This document shows positions 46,301-57,114 of a stretch of 64,000 bases of DNA, one piece after another. The position numbers were made by a program, and so were the translations under genes. The number at the start of each line of letters is the position of its first letter. The first letter of the stretch is position 1. This stretch comes from Corynespora cassiicola (Eukaryota; Ascomycota; Dothideomycetes; Pleosporales; Corynesporascaceae): positions 3,038,001-3,102,000 of the forward strand of contig JAEUWY010000004.1 in NCBI GenBank assembly GCA_022059125.1. The letters run 5' to 3'. The notes under the pieces were generated by a model that saw only the letters and a program-made list of their open reading frames with translations, made no database searches and had not been told where the DNA came from.

Positions 46301-48282
46301 TGCGAACAAGAAGTCAAAAGATACGCCACGAGGCTCAAGCCACATTTTGAGCATATTCGTATCACGATCCAAAAAGCCCAAGGTTTGCCGTTGGTGGTGT
46401 ACCCACTTTTTTTTGTTATTCTCTTGTCTCCTGGGCTGGAGTCATGCGATTCGTACAATTCTCGGTTTTCCAGCTCATCGGTATCATGGCGATTCAGGGA
46501 AAATCTGGGCACCAATTTGTACCATTCACTTCGAGACCGATACACACGGCCAATACTTTGTCGGCATATGCAGGCGGCTGTTGGATAATCACCTCCCGTG
46601 GACCCTTGATGGAATTGCAACGGTAGCCTCAACCTTCCCCCCTTTATCGAACCCTCTTCCTACTGAGTTTTTTTTTTTTCAACCCCCCCTTCCCCGTCTC
46701 TTATTCTTTCCCAAGAGACTCGTGCCCATGGTCGCACCAACAGCTTTCTCGGCAAAAGAAAAAGAGTTTGGCTGTGCATGACCCAGGCCTTTCCCTTTGA
46801 TCATGGGAAAGATAAAAAATCCCAAACTGGGGATCAATCCTCGATAACGAAAAAGGCATGTCTGCAGAATGGAGCTCGCAACCTATGCCTGCATGTAAAT
46901 CCGCGCATTGAAAAGAATAAGAAGCCTACACCGCAGATCGTCGCAGCGAGGGAGCGAAAGGGCGAGAGGATGTGGAGTGCGAGAAACAAAAAAAAAAGTG
47001 CATACCCGCCACTAAAAAGCCAGCACGCAATGATGGGAAATCTGGAAATTGCGCATGATCCGTAGATGCGGCGGTTTGCGATTCGCACAATGCAAAAGGT
47101 GGATTTTCTGGTCAAGGTCCCTGGTCGACGCCTACAGGCGGCCCCGTCGGAGGTTTTTGTTTTTCCATGCAGATGTGGCTGGTGTGTACGTCGGTATTTT
47201 GGCCTGTTCCCCGTCTGGTCTACTTCCGTCTCTCTCTCTCTCTCTTTTTTTTTTTTTAAACAAGTGAGGCATTGGCATGTTCCCTTTCGCCCTGGATGCC
47301 CGGGTATACATACAAGGGTCGCTTGGTGACGTTACACTGGAGGCGTTGAAGTGTTGAGTTGGTCCCGCTTGATTTGTGTCGTATCCCAATAGATGGGTTC
47401 CTAGGGCATGAATGGACACGTGCGAATAATTGGTAACCGCCCGAGGGCCTAGGGGATCGCCTTGCTTCAGACTCTTGCTGCTGAAAAGGCGTCTTTGTGC
47501 CGCGTCGAAAGACAAGACAGCCGGCATCGGGCCGGTACAGGTTGTTGCTTCTTGGTTGAGTAAAGGGGGGATTTGTCTTAAATACCATTGTCCATTGCTA
47601 GTAAAATGCCTACTTGTGTACACGTGGTGGAGGGGATCCATCGTATCGGCGATTGCCAAGCTCGATATTGTGCATGCGCAAGTGAATGTACTAAGTAGAT
47701 TCTGTTATCAAGTAGCAATGCAAAAAATAACATACACCAGATCTGGTTGCGGTTAAGAAAAGACAATATTTTCATTGTTGTGACATATAACATGTTGTGC
47801 TGGCAAATTGGGTTTGTCAGCAGCCGGTTCGCACACGGCTGGCATTAGACCATGGTGGATGACTCGCATGATGGTCTGAGGAATGTTCACTCAAACGAGA
47901 AATAGACAAAGGACGAAGAGTTTTATACTTCGAGAAATCACACTACTGTAGCTACAGGTATTGTGATAACAGGCGACTTAGACGTGGTTAGGCACGAGTA
48001 CACCTCACGAATTCGAAAGCCAGCAAAGCAATAGTGCATTCGCTCACGGCGAAATTGAATTGGATGGGGCAGCGCCCCAAGAAGATGAGATGATAACGCC
48101 AACCAGCCACCCGTGGGCCTTCGCTCAAATGATATCAATAACGACAACGCCGATCCCTCCTATTGTGGTACCATGACTCTGGCCCGATATTCGTAAAACG
48201 TGACCACTGATCAAAGTGGACAATGCGTGTTCCAGCTGCGTCACTGACGACAGAAGTGTATAGGATGTTGGTACAGGAACGG
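43359..48282. other. 4.9-kb stretch with no supportable gene
   Basis: Longest gene-poor interval of the window. Open frames are all below about 180 codons, unlinked by plausible splice sites and without recognisable domains. I see no transposase or reverse-transcriptase remnants, no long inverted repeats and no RNA gene. A short tandem CGCCCAA repeat occurs near 45652-45668 and a CT/T tract near 47227-47258. Confidence 0.5.
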
Positions 48283-48705
48283 TTATGAGCTAGCCGAGGA
48301 GACGGAGTTGACGGAATGCGAGCTCGACTCGGGCGAGGTGTTCTGGGAACGTCTCCTGGCGGAGCTGGTAGCAGTGCTGAGTTGTTTCTTGGTATGCTCG
48401 TGCATGATACTATGGGAGGTTAGCTACGGTTCTTATTGAAGAATGTTAAACGGCGTGTGACTCCGCATACGGGCCCGAGGGAATGGTGATCCTCGCCAAG
48501 GGCAGGGCCTATTCAGGGAATGGTGTACCCTTGGGTGGGGCTCCTGTGATGCAAAAGAGATCTGGGGCCGTCGGGTAACGTACCGAGCATAGACGGACAT
48601 GGCATGGGATGGGTTGTCCAAGTCAAAGTTGTTGGCGAAGTTGTGCTGGGCCGTCATGGGCTCGGAGAAGTTGCCTGAGACGTAGACAGCGGAGGTTTGC
48701 GACAT
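48283..48705 (-). CDS. Uncharacterised 82-residue protein
   Basis: Exons 48705-48584 and 48409-48283, joined across a 174-bp intron with a GTACGT donor and TAG acceptor. The protein starts MSQTSAVYVSGNFSEP, has an Asn/Phe-rich middle (HNFANNFDLDNPSHAMSVYAR), a basic helix (MHEHTKKQL, ARRRS) and a Ser-rich end. I recall similar short proteins in other filamentous ascomycetes, function unknown. The leader just upstream is a CAACCACCA triple repeat. An upstream in-frame ATG at 48834 would add 43 residues, including nine Thr encoded by that repeat; I prefer the 48705 start. A TATTTAT element lies near 48855-48861 on the same strand. No signal peptide. Confidence 0.65.
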
Positions 48706-48740
48706 GGCGAAGGATGTGGTGGTTGTGGTGGTTGTGGTGG
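48706..48740 (-). repeat. CAACCACCA repeat in the leader of the 82-residue protein gene
   Basis: Three tandem copies of a nine-base unit lie just upstream of the start codon at 48705 when read on the minus strand. The run is G-free and should be unstructured in RNA, a feature of efficiently translated leaders. This reading of function is inference. Confidence 0.6.
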
Positions 48741-51700
48741 TTGATAGGAAACGCTGAAGCTGCTGGAGGAAACGTAGGAGATTTGTATGAAAGCGTGTGA
48801 ATTGCGGGTGTGAAAGGCTGAGATGGCAGACCAAACGGCGGAGCGGGGAAGCTCATAAATAGCGGTCGCAGGCTGATTGTTGCCGTAGCGGAAAGCTCTC
48901 TAGACGGATCACTAGTGTCCACATTACCAGGTAAGAGATCGGCGGAGATATGAGCGCGCTGGCCCCACCCAGATCTACAGGGTCCTACACGACTGTTCAC
49001 TCCAGGCCATTCAGCCCACTCGGAGGGGCTGGTGTCGCCCAGTGAGAGGGCCACGATGGCCAGGTCCCTGTTTGCCCGGGGCGAGCGGATGAGGATCGTG
49101 ACCTGCTTCGTGGTGCTGAGGACGGCGTCAGGGTCCAGAGAAGGCTTGCCTAGGCCGGGTCGAGACTGCCGCTAGGGCCCGGCGAAGCCACTGACATGAC
49201 GAGATCAGCGGGTCCGTTGGACTGGATTGGCCGCTCGCTGGGGGCGAGGCCAGACGCGCCGCAAGAAGCGGCGTGCATACTCTCAGCATCCCTACGATAT
49301 CCCTACGATATCCGCGCTTGCGTGCTCCTCTCGTGACAACGGAGCAGGGACTCGGGCGGTGCGGCGAGATTTGGGCCGACGGCGGACAGAGCCATCACGC
49401 TGCCTCTCTCTCTGCGCTGTCCGGGGCCGGTTGCAGCGTGGAGCGGTCGGCCATGACGCAACGGCGGCGGCGGCGGCGGCGGGTGGTCAGAGTGGCGGCT
49501 AGCCCGCAGCGACGTCAGCGGGGAGAGCAGGACAGGCGACAGCCTCAGGACGGGCGGTTCACAGGATTGCTGGCCCTGCCGTGTGCCGTGATGGGATTTT
49601 GCAAAAGCTCGCTGTTGACGGCTGCGAGTGAAGTCATGGCCTAGCTGCGTCGGGGCGTGATCGGCCAGCGCGGGCCCCGCTAAGCTTCTAGCAGCCCGCC
49701 AAGCCCGCTCCCTCCAAGCCGTTGCATGCAGGGCTCGTTCCGCCCGTGGGCAATTCACCCTCCCAGCCTGCCCTCGCCCACCCGGCCGCTGCCCATCGCG
49801 ACGTCAATCAACGCGGATGACGATGGCCGCCCCGGGGTCTCACCAGCCCACAATCCCATTCAGCCTCAGAGAATGGCATTGCCGCTACCGCTCAGGCACC
49901 GCGCCGCCCCATGACATGGCTCCCCACACCCACCATGTCATATCTGCCGCACGCACCCACTCGTCGACCCTCAACCGTCGCAACGAACCTCTGTGCCTGT
50001 CGTCACTCCAGATCCTACTGTGGGTTCACGCCCTAAGCCCCTGCAATGCTCCCCTTCCACGAACCTTCGAGCCGAGGCGACGCGAGGCGACGCGCACGGC
50101 CATGCTCGCCCATGCGAGAACCCATCGCAGCTTATGTGATATCATCAACTACCATCATAGCTGACCCCCCGAGTCTTGTTCTTTTCCTATTTTCTTTTCT
50201 CAAATTCTTCCTGTCGCGCCAATCTCCCTGCATGACGCCTTCGTGCATTTACTGCACTGCTGTCTCCCCACCACCTGGCCACATACCTCTGCTCCCTTCT
50301 TTTGCGCCAGCTTCCCCCCAATACCGCGAAACACTACGCCCTTGCCTCCGTCATCATCATCCTCCCCCCTCCAATGCCATCCACTTGTTTGGCCTTCTTC
50401 AAACTCTCACACCCAGAGCCAGACAGCTCCGCCGATCGCTAATCCACAATGACGGAGTGAGTTGCCACTCGGCACACAAAGCGTGAGCGAACGTCAACCT
50501 CTCCGCTTTTCTTCCGCCTTTCTCTCACCTAGTCCCACCTTGGATGCGCCCCGTCATGGGATGTCTATGCAGGGTCTTTTAGACTCCGCTCTCGATGTGG
50601 ATGGGACGGGGACTATGTTGTGATGTCCGGATGGTTTGATGTCAAGCTGCACTACTCCGGCACCCTCCCCGATGGCAACGGGCAAACAATAGGTCGTAAC
50701 AAGAATCCTCTCGATATCATTTTCTTCATGGCGTTCCCTTTCACCCTCTTCGTTCACCCACCCTCAACCGATTTCGGCAGACGTGCATTGTGCGCACTGG
50801 TCTACTTCACAGAACCCCCAGGCCTCGCCCTCTATGCTCGTCATCGGCTCGTGCCCATCTGATATCTGTCTCCCGCTGGCCCAGGCCGTAACGCCATGAT
50901 ACTCACTCTCGAATCAGCACCCTGTCCTAGGGTGAACTACCTATAGATGGACATGGCTTTAGCTCCACGAATCGTTTTTAACCCGTAAGTACGCACATGG
51001 CTGGACAGACAACTCAACCAATACGAAAGCTCACCGAGACTGTCTAATGCGGGTCGAGAAGAAGCAGACATTGCTGTCTCCACCCCAAGGACTTGGTAGC
51101 GGCATACACAGTCTCGGAATACATCACCACATCACCACATCATCTGCTACAGCCGTGCGTCACTGTACACCAACTCATCGAATGCATTTATTCATGTGCT
51201 GTGGATGAATCGTTTCTTGCCCTGCATGGTTTTGCGCCATGTTTTCCTCCCCGGATTACAGCATAGGCTAGGCGAGGCTCCCCACTATGATGAAGCTTCT
51301 CCAGACCATCGATGTCATCTGCCTTCTGGATATAGCATCGGGCATCTCCTGCAACACAACATCGTGCCCTTGGCCAGCTGGAGATGCTTGCAATGACGTG
51401 GAACAGGTGCGTCATCCCAAACATGTGTTTCAGGGGGATGGAAGCCAATCTCGATGACAGATGGAATGGTTTGTGTGGCACAGGATGGTTCCCAGTGATT
51501 TGGAAAAGTGTAGCTCACGACGTCATCGCCTAATACATCGTATGAGCTAGGCCCGTGGTTAGACCACACCATGAATGGATTGGCCAACGACCAAAAGTAG
51601 CAGCACCACATCTGGGAACGTGCTGATGGCGAATCCGGCTATACTCTAGCCCAAAGGGCACAGCATGTGTTCTTTTACAATGTTGTGACGTAGATTATGA

Positions 51701-51816
51701 TGGTAGTAGCCTTCGGTCTTATCATTCATGTGTTGATCATCCCAACCTCGTCTTCCACGTCCGGGAGGGCAGCTACGTGTTCAATCAATGCTCATTTTTT
51801 TCAAGCTGTTCCCATT
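48741..51816. other. Gene-poor 3-kb region with one possible tiny spliced start
   Basis: The stretch 49900-50450 is pyrimidine-rich, as in leaders of strongly expressed fungal genes, and ends in ACAATGACGGA followed at 50458 by a GTGAGT donor. An acceptor CCTAG at about 50527-50531 would continue the frame for 29 codons to a stop near 50623. No homology recognised, so no gene is called. Other notes: a duplicated CCTACGATAT unit near 49289-49312 and a CGG run near 49462-49480. Confidence 0.4.
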
Positions 51817-52999
51817 TTACCCTCTGCCTTCCCAAAACTCGGCGCAAGCCTCGAGGTCGTCAACGTTGATCAGATCAACCTCCTCCTCCCAGAGAGTCCT
51901 CCAAACCGCATTGCGCGTTCCTACGGGCCACTCAGGCTGATTCCAGTACCTTGCCATGATGCCCTTTTCGTGCGCAACCTTGACTTGCTCCCTCAACGTC
52001 TCCAGTTGAGTGTCGTTGAAGCTGAGCTTTCTGACGTTACCGAAGCTCTCGGCAAAGTTTGTCGAGGCAATGGGCGCATCGAACTTGGTCAGGTTCCCAA
52101 ACTCCTCGGACCCCAGCTTCGCGAGCGGTGCGTCATAGAAGGCATAGCGTGGGATAGCGTTCTGGACAGCCGTGAGCGGCGTGTTTCCCGTACCCACCAC
52201 GGTAACGGGGGCCGACGTAAGTGTGGTGCCATCATAGGACGAGAGGAAGGATTCCTTGCGCAGGGGTTCCAGGGCGGACAAGACGGCCTCCCACGTCTCG
52301 GGGCCGGAGGTCTTGAGGTCGATGAAAAAGTACAGCGTCTGGCCGCTCGAAGTATCGAAGACTCCGTTCAACGTCTTGGTGGGTGCGAATTCGGTGCTGG
52401 GGTTTTGGCGGTGGAGCGTGTCGAGGATGGGGTTGATGTAGAGAGATTCAAGGGTGCGCTCGTGGGTGAGGGCGCTCTCTTCGTGGCCAACCTTTTCATC
52501 AGGGTTAGAGGTGTTGACTATACCAACGCATTCTTACGACGCAGCAATATCACGTCGAACGGGCGGCTTGACAAACCCTTGCCCAGAATGGAAGAATGCA
52601 GATGTTTGGGGGGTTCATTGCAATGGCATGGGTGACTGTTTGGGGAAAGATTTGACAATCCAGATGGACCTACAAAAAGTGTTCCATTTATCAACCACAC
52701 ATCTGCTTCCGTAGATATGGCCCCGTACGCCAAGCCGCTGTAGAAGGGCACATCTCGCCAGTAGTCGTTATGGCTATGAAAGGGTTTCTGCCGACGCTCC
52801 TAGTCAGCTCACATGACATCATTCCGCTGCATAAGAGACAATCTACCGGAATGATTCCACGCGTAAAATCTGTCGGGTAGCGGTATTTTTTCGAGTTATC
52901 CGTGTTCTTCAGAATGTTTTGGAGCGTGTCCGAGACATGGGGAACGGAAAAGGCGAGCGCGCTGGACAGCAACCAGGACAAAACGAGGGGAACGTGCAT
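51817..52999 (-). CDS. AIM6: AIM6-like secreted PLC-like phosphodiesterase
   Basis: Exons 52999-52847, 52787-52674 and 52491-51817; 313 residues. Residues 1-17 are a signal peptide ([13 protein letters not shown], cleavage near AFS). Splicing rebuilds the family core: [18 protein letters not shown], then [23 protein letters not shown]. The HSHNDY and EADVW motifs correspond to the catalytic His and metal-binding acid positions of the PLC-like TIM-barrel phosphodiesterase fold. Yeast Aim6 is known mainly by a mitochondrial-inheritance phenotype, so the true substrate is open. Intron 2 is long at 182 bp. The end ([10 protein letters not shown]) is close to where homologues stop. It is divergent from the P450 gene with 532 bp between start codons. 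Confidence 0.88.
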
Positions 53000-53531
53000 G
53001 CTGAACTACGATTGAGCAGTGTCGAGACAGTGCAGCAGATGGCGGGGTCTTCTTCGCTGCCCAGATTAAAAATAAAGGTTGTCCGGCAAGGACCGATATT
53101 AGAAGCGATGGGTAGTCTTTATAATGGACGGTGGTCTAACGGCACGAGCGGAGAGGAGCCACGCAGGAACCGAATGCATCCTGGCCAATCATCACAGCGC
53201 GTGGCTAAGGCTGGAAGTTGTGCAACCACACTCGCTCCCGGGATATGCCAGAAAATATCGTTCTTGTCATCGCTTGCTCCATCTTATTCTCATCGCATCA
53301 CCATTGTGGCCAGCTACCTTCATGTTTGAGCTTACGGTTGATCGCATCCATGCGCTGTACCCCCGCCGGTGCTTCGCCCCTCCCTGGCGCGCGACGGAAG
53401 TAGCGCGTTAGGGGGTTGGCCTGGCATCCCGCCCGGAGCAGAGGTACTCTGTAAGCCAATGACTGCGATGCCTTTCGGTGCTTCTTGGACCTCCGCACCG
53501 CCTGCTTTCGTCTCCTCCATACTCCTGAGCC
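53000..53531. promoter_or_regulatory. Divergent promoter region (AIM6 / P450)
   Basis: 532 bp between two divergent start codons. TATAAAG on the minus strand at 53117-53123 sits about 118 bp upstream of the AIM6 start and is a credible TATA box. No equally clear element is seen for the P450. Confidence 0.45.
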
Positions 53532-55135
53532 ATGGCGCTGTCGACGGAAGTTCTGGCTGCCCTCGTGGTGGCCGTTGTCCTAGGAGCAGTCGTCGCAAAA
53601 TGGGCTGCGCCCGAAGCAGATCCTCGCGAACCCCCAGTGCTTCGGCCAGCGGTTCCCTTCATAGGGCACCTTATTGGCATGGTGTGGCAGGGCCCGCCTT
53701 ATCTGGCAAAGCTGAGGTGCATGCTCCCACCCCTCTCCTGGTGGCATTCCACTGACCGTCCTGCAGCAAAATTTGCAAAAGCCCCATCTTTACGCTTCCT
53801 ATCCTCTCCGGCCGAACTTATGTTGTCACGAGCCCTGCACTGGCCGCCCTGGTCCAACGTAATTCCTCGACTCTGGATTTCAATCAACTCATCGTGGCAA
53901 CGGCGCCCCGTATGATGGGAATCAGCGACGAAGCTACCAAGATCATTGCAGACGCGAAGGCCAAGGAGGAAGGCCGCTCGCGGATGGTGGAGAGTGTTAT
54001 GCATACCATGGTACAACCGCTGCTTGGCGCGAATAAGATTGAGGCCCTGGTGCAGTCGCAGTTGGATCACTTCTCTGACTGGTTCAGCCGTGTCGAGGAT
54101 GGCCAGGAATTCGACCTACACCGAGCGGTGACTCGAGAAGTTTCTCTGGCCTCTATGCGCACGTTTTATGGCCCTAAAAATCCCTTTGCTATACGGCCTG
54201 AACTTGTAGAAGAATTCTGGGACTGGGAGGCCGGTTTGATCAAGCTCATGCTTCGATTCTTTCCCAAAATCATCGCCAGGAAAGCCTACTATGGTCTGGA
54301 GAAAATGACTGCGGGATTTGTGGAATACATCAACAATGGCGGTTTTGATGGCGCTTATGAGATGCTGTACAAGCGTTGGAAGGCCCATCAGGAAGTTGGC
54401 ATCAGTATTGAGGACCAGGCCCGCCTCGAGATCGGAATGTGCCTCGGCATCAACGTCAACGCATCCGGTTCCAGCTTCTGGGTTCTCAACCACATCTTCT
54501 CCCGCCCCGAGCTCCTTGCCGAGCTCCGCGAGGAGATTCAGCAGAACGCGGTCGAGTCTCCTGGCGTCATCTCGTACACAAGACTCCGAGACTCCTGCCC
54601 CCTCCTCAATTCCGTCTATAGGGAGACACTTCGTCTGGCCGCCCCACTCACCTCTGCGCGCTATGTCACCAAGGACACCATAATCGCCGACACGTACCTC
54701 CTCCGTGCCGACAACGTAGTCCAAATCGTTGGCGGTGTCATACACTCTGACCAACAAATCTGGGGTCCAGACGTCGATGAGTTCAACCCGCGCCGTTTCT
54801 TGTATTCGGCATCCGGCCACAAGACAGGCGCAGACGGTGTTACTTCGGACGACAAGAGCCAGCAGATCCACTCCGCCGCCTTCCGCGCCTATGGGGGCGG
54901 CGTGACATTGTGCCCCGGACGCCATTTCGCTCAGCTGGAGGTTCTTGGCTACGTTGCGGTCATGGCCCTAGCTTTCGATCTGTTGCCGCCAAAGGGCCAG
55001 GAGAAGGTCCAGTGGGATCCGCCAAAGCAGGATAAGCAAGTCCTGATTGCGGTCGTCAAGCCGACGCGCCCGGTGAATGTTCGTGTCCAGAGGAGGAAGA
55101 GTGTGGAGCATGTCAAATGGGCGTTCAAGCCTTGA
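53532..55135 (+). CDS. Cytochrome P450, CYP7/CYP8-like
   Basis: Exons 53532-53716 and 53767-55135; 517 residues, normal for a microsomal P450. Residues 1-24 are the membrane anchor, followed by a proline-rich hinge. The heme motif is FRAYGGGVTLCPGRHF with Cys near 444; the ExxR is ETLR near 348; FNPRRF is the PERF-region equivalent. The I helix near 285-298 reads GINVNASGSSFW and lacks the usual acid-Thr pair. It resembles the N-x-x-(P/A)-x-x-FW pattern of sterol and prostacyclin enzymes CYP7 and CYP8, so the oxygen chemistry may be non-classical. The substrate is unknown; a sterol or lipid is the cautious guess. The 50-bp intron splits a Ser codon before KICKSPIF. Confidence 0.92.
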
Positions 55136-55329
55136 GCCGCTCCTGAGGCTAGATAGCCATTCTGCGCATCATATGGTTAACGATAATAGGATGGGAACTT
55201 GGTAAGACTGTGTTGAAAGCCTGGTTACTACGTGATCCGAGGATTTTGGTTAGGATAATAATGCACTGTTAGATCATTATCCTCTATGTTGTAACCAGTC
55301 ATCGGCAAACGTGAACATAATAACTCGTA

Positions 55330-55395
55330 ACGTATCCCACAAGCGAGCCGATCACACAAGCGAGCCAATCAGCCCCTGACTGCCCCAACGCGTGC
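55330..55395 (+). repeat. Left terminal inverted repeat of the transposon
   Basis: Matches the right end over 66 bp with one difference at 55367 (A here, G in the reverse complement of the right end). It contains two head-to-tail copies of the 17-bp unit CACAAGCGAGCCGATCA (55338-55354 and 55355-55371), the second carrying that difference. Confidence 0.95.
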
Positions 55396-55462
55396 GCAAC
55401 CACCTACTCAACCACCTTAAGAGAATACTGTAATAACTTGATACAAGGAGTAACTACGGTAG

Positions 55463-57100
55463 TTATACTGTTGTTTTGCACGTACGAGAATTGTGTCCTT
55501 GCCCTCTGCATCGCGTGCAGCGTGCTCTGGCCTGTCGGCTGCCACCAAGGCGAGCCACGTCCTCACGCCTTACCTCGTTCAATTGCTCCTCAACGTCCTT
55601 TTGAGCGACAATCTCAGCCCCCTCAGCCTTTGTCAAGGTCCCTTCACGCTGGATCCGCTTCCTTTTTCGCTTTGTACGCTGCGTGGCGGCCTCATTAGCC
55701 TTCTCAAGGTTCTTGACCCGCGTACGAAGCAATGCAACTTCATGGATCAGCATTGCAGCACCTTTGTTGAACTGAGCAAGAGCTTCAATAATTGAGGCTG
55801 GTAATGAGCTTTTATGTCTCCTGATTTTGTTTTGAATCAACGTTAACTGAGCCTCCAGCTCGTACGCGTTGCTCGGTGTTCTGGCCTCCCACAGGGTAGC
55901 TTCAGGGATGGCTGGCGTGGGCGTACGTAGCTTCACGTCAAGCTTTGACAGCACAGCCTGTGGGTCGTACGGGACTACTCCTGCCCTTCGGAAGCTCGCA
56001 CGTATGTTACTCTCTGTAAAAGATCGCTCAAAGGCCTTCCTAAAGGCCGGCAGGAAGGTGATCTTGTTGATATGGTTGATATGATCGCGTTCCAAGCCAG
56101 AGATCTCATCACCGTACGCCCGCTTCAAGGGCGAGAAGCACCCCACATCAAGGGGCTGGAGGAGATGTGACGAATGTGGGGGCATGCAGAGAGTAATGAT
56201 CTTGCTCGCCTTGCAGAGGTCCTGGAAGGCTAGAGAGTTATAGCTTTCATGGCCGTCAATGATGAGCAGTCGGTACGTCCCCACCGTACGGCTCTGCGTA
56301 TAGGTGTTGAAATGTTCCAGCCAACGTACCCCTAGCTCATTTGTCGTCCAGCCTGTCTCGCTGACTGCAATACACCAGCTAGGTGGAATATCGTTGTCCT
56401 CGTTCCACGCAGAGAGGTGGTGTTTGGCCGCGAAGATGACAAAGGGAGGGATTGCCCAGCCGCATGCGTTGATCCCCTGAATCACCGTAGCCCATTCACG
56501 ATTGCCCGGCTGAGTGCCCTTAGGTCGATTTCGTCTCTCCGATGCTGTAACCACTGACTGAGCCGATATCATGCCCATCATAAAGCCCGTTTCGTCGAAG
56601 TTGTACGTGTCTTCATCAATAATGCCGTATCTTGCCTTTGTACGATACAGCAACTCGAACCAAGGGCTAATAACCTCAGGATCCTCGCAAAGGACGCGCT
56701 GGCGATCCTGCTGGCGGGTTAATCGAACTCGGAGGTCTGGCTGACGCTTGACAAAGTTGCTAGGCCAGTTAATGCCAACGTAGTCAGCCCCTCTCGCTGC
56801 AAGCAATTGATCAGCCATATTACGTACGGCAGTCAGCGTGGGCGCGAATCCTCGTGAATCTAGCTCAAGGATGTGAGCAACAATCACGTCCTCTTCAAGC
56901 TTGGTCAGCCGCTTTGAGTTGGGCTGGCAATCGCGTCGCGCAGGTCGTCCAGCAGAGCGATCATATAGCGTAGTCAATGGAACGTTATAGGCTTTAGCAG
57001 CGCGTCGTACGCTTGCAATTGAGTTATTTTGAATTGCTGTAAGGGCAAGAACGATAAGGGCTTCGTTGCAAGTTGATTGAGGATCATTTCGTGGAGGCAT
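55463..57100 (-). CDS. Transposase, pogo/Fot1 (DDE_1) with CCHC knuckle
   Basis: Single-exon 545-residue protein. Order of parts: Psq-like helix-turn-helix at about 25-45 (SVRRAAKAYNVPLTTLYDR), CENP-B-type helix-turn-helix at about 65-130 (KLEEDVIVAHILEL to VRLTRQQDRQR), then the DDE_1 catalytic domain. The three acids are seen in NFDETGF, IIDGHES and LQPLDVG, with 35 residues between the second and third (DD35D). A coiled, Lys/Arg-rich region follows, and the C-terminus has a zinc knuckle C-x2-C-x4-H-x4-C (CTRC, H, C). The first ATG is at 57100 (MPPRNDPQ). All catalytic residues are present and there is no stop or shift, so the enzyme could be active. Confidence 0.95.
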   Translation of the reverse strand: MPPRNDPQSTCNEALIVLALTAIQNNSIASVRRAAKAYNVPLTTLYDRSAGRPARRDCQPNSKRLTKLEEDVIVAHILELDSRGFAPTLTAVRNMADQLLAARGADYVGINWPSNFVKRQPDLRVRLTRQQDRQRVLCEDPEVISPWFELLYRTKARYGIIDEDTYNFDETGFMMGMISAQSVVTASERRNRPKGTQPGNREWATVIQGINACGWAIPPFVIFAAKHHLSAWNEDNDIPPSWCIAVSETGWTTNELGVRWLEHFNTYTQSRTVGTYRLLIIDGHESYNSLAFQDLCKASKIITLCMPPHSSHLLQPLDVGCFSPLKRAYGDEISGLERDHINHINKITFLPAFRKAFERSFTESNIRASFRRAGVVPYDPQAVLSKLDVKLRTPTPAIPEATLWEARTPSNAYELEAQLTLIQNKIRRHKSSLPASIIEALAQFNKGAAMLIHEVALLRTRVKNLEKANEAATQRTKRKRKRIQREGTLTKAEGAEIVAQKDVEEQLNEVRREDVARLGGSRQARARCTRCRGQGHNSRTCKTTV

Positions 57101-57114
57101 TGTGGGTGTAAGTT

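Noticed and set aside
46240..46310. AGTTCGATCGT, resembling a tRNA B-box
   Set aside because: No matching A-box or acceptor stem could be folded around it.
48706..48834. N-terminal extension of the 82-residue protein
   Set aside because: The added residues include nine Thr from a leader repeat and nothing conserved; the start at 48705 fits better.
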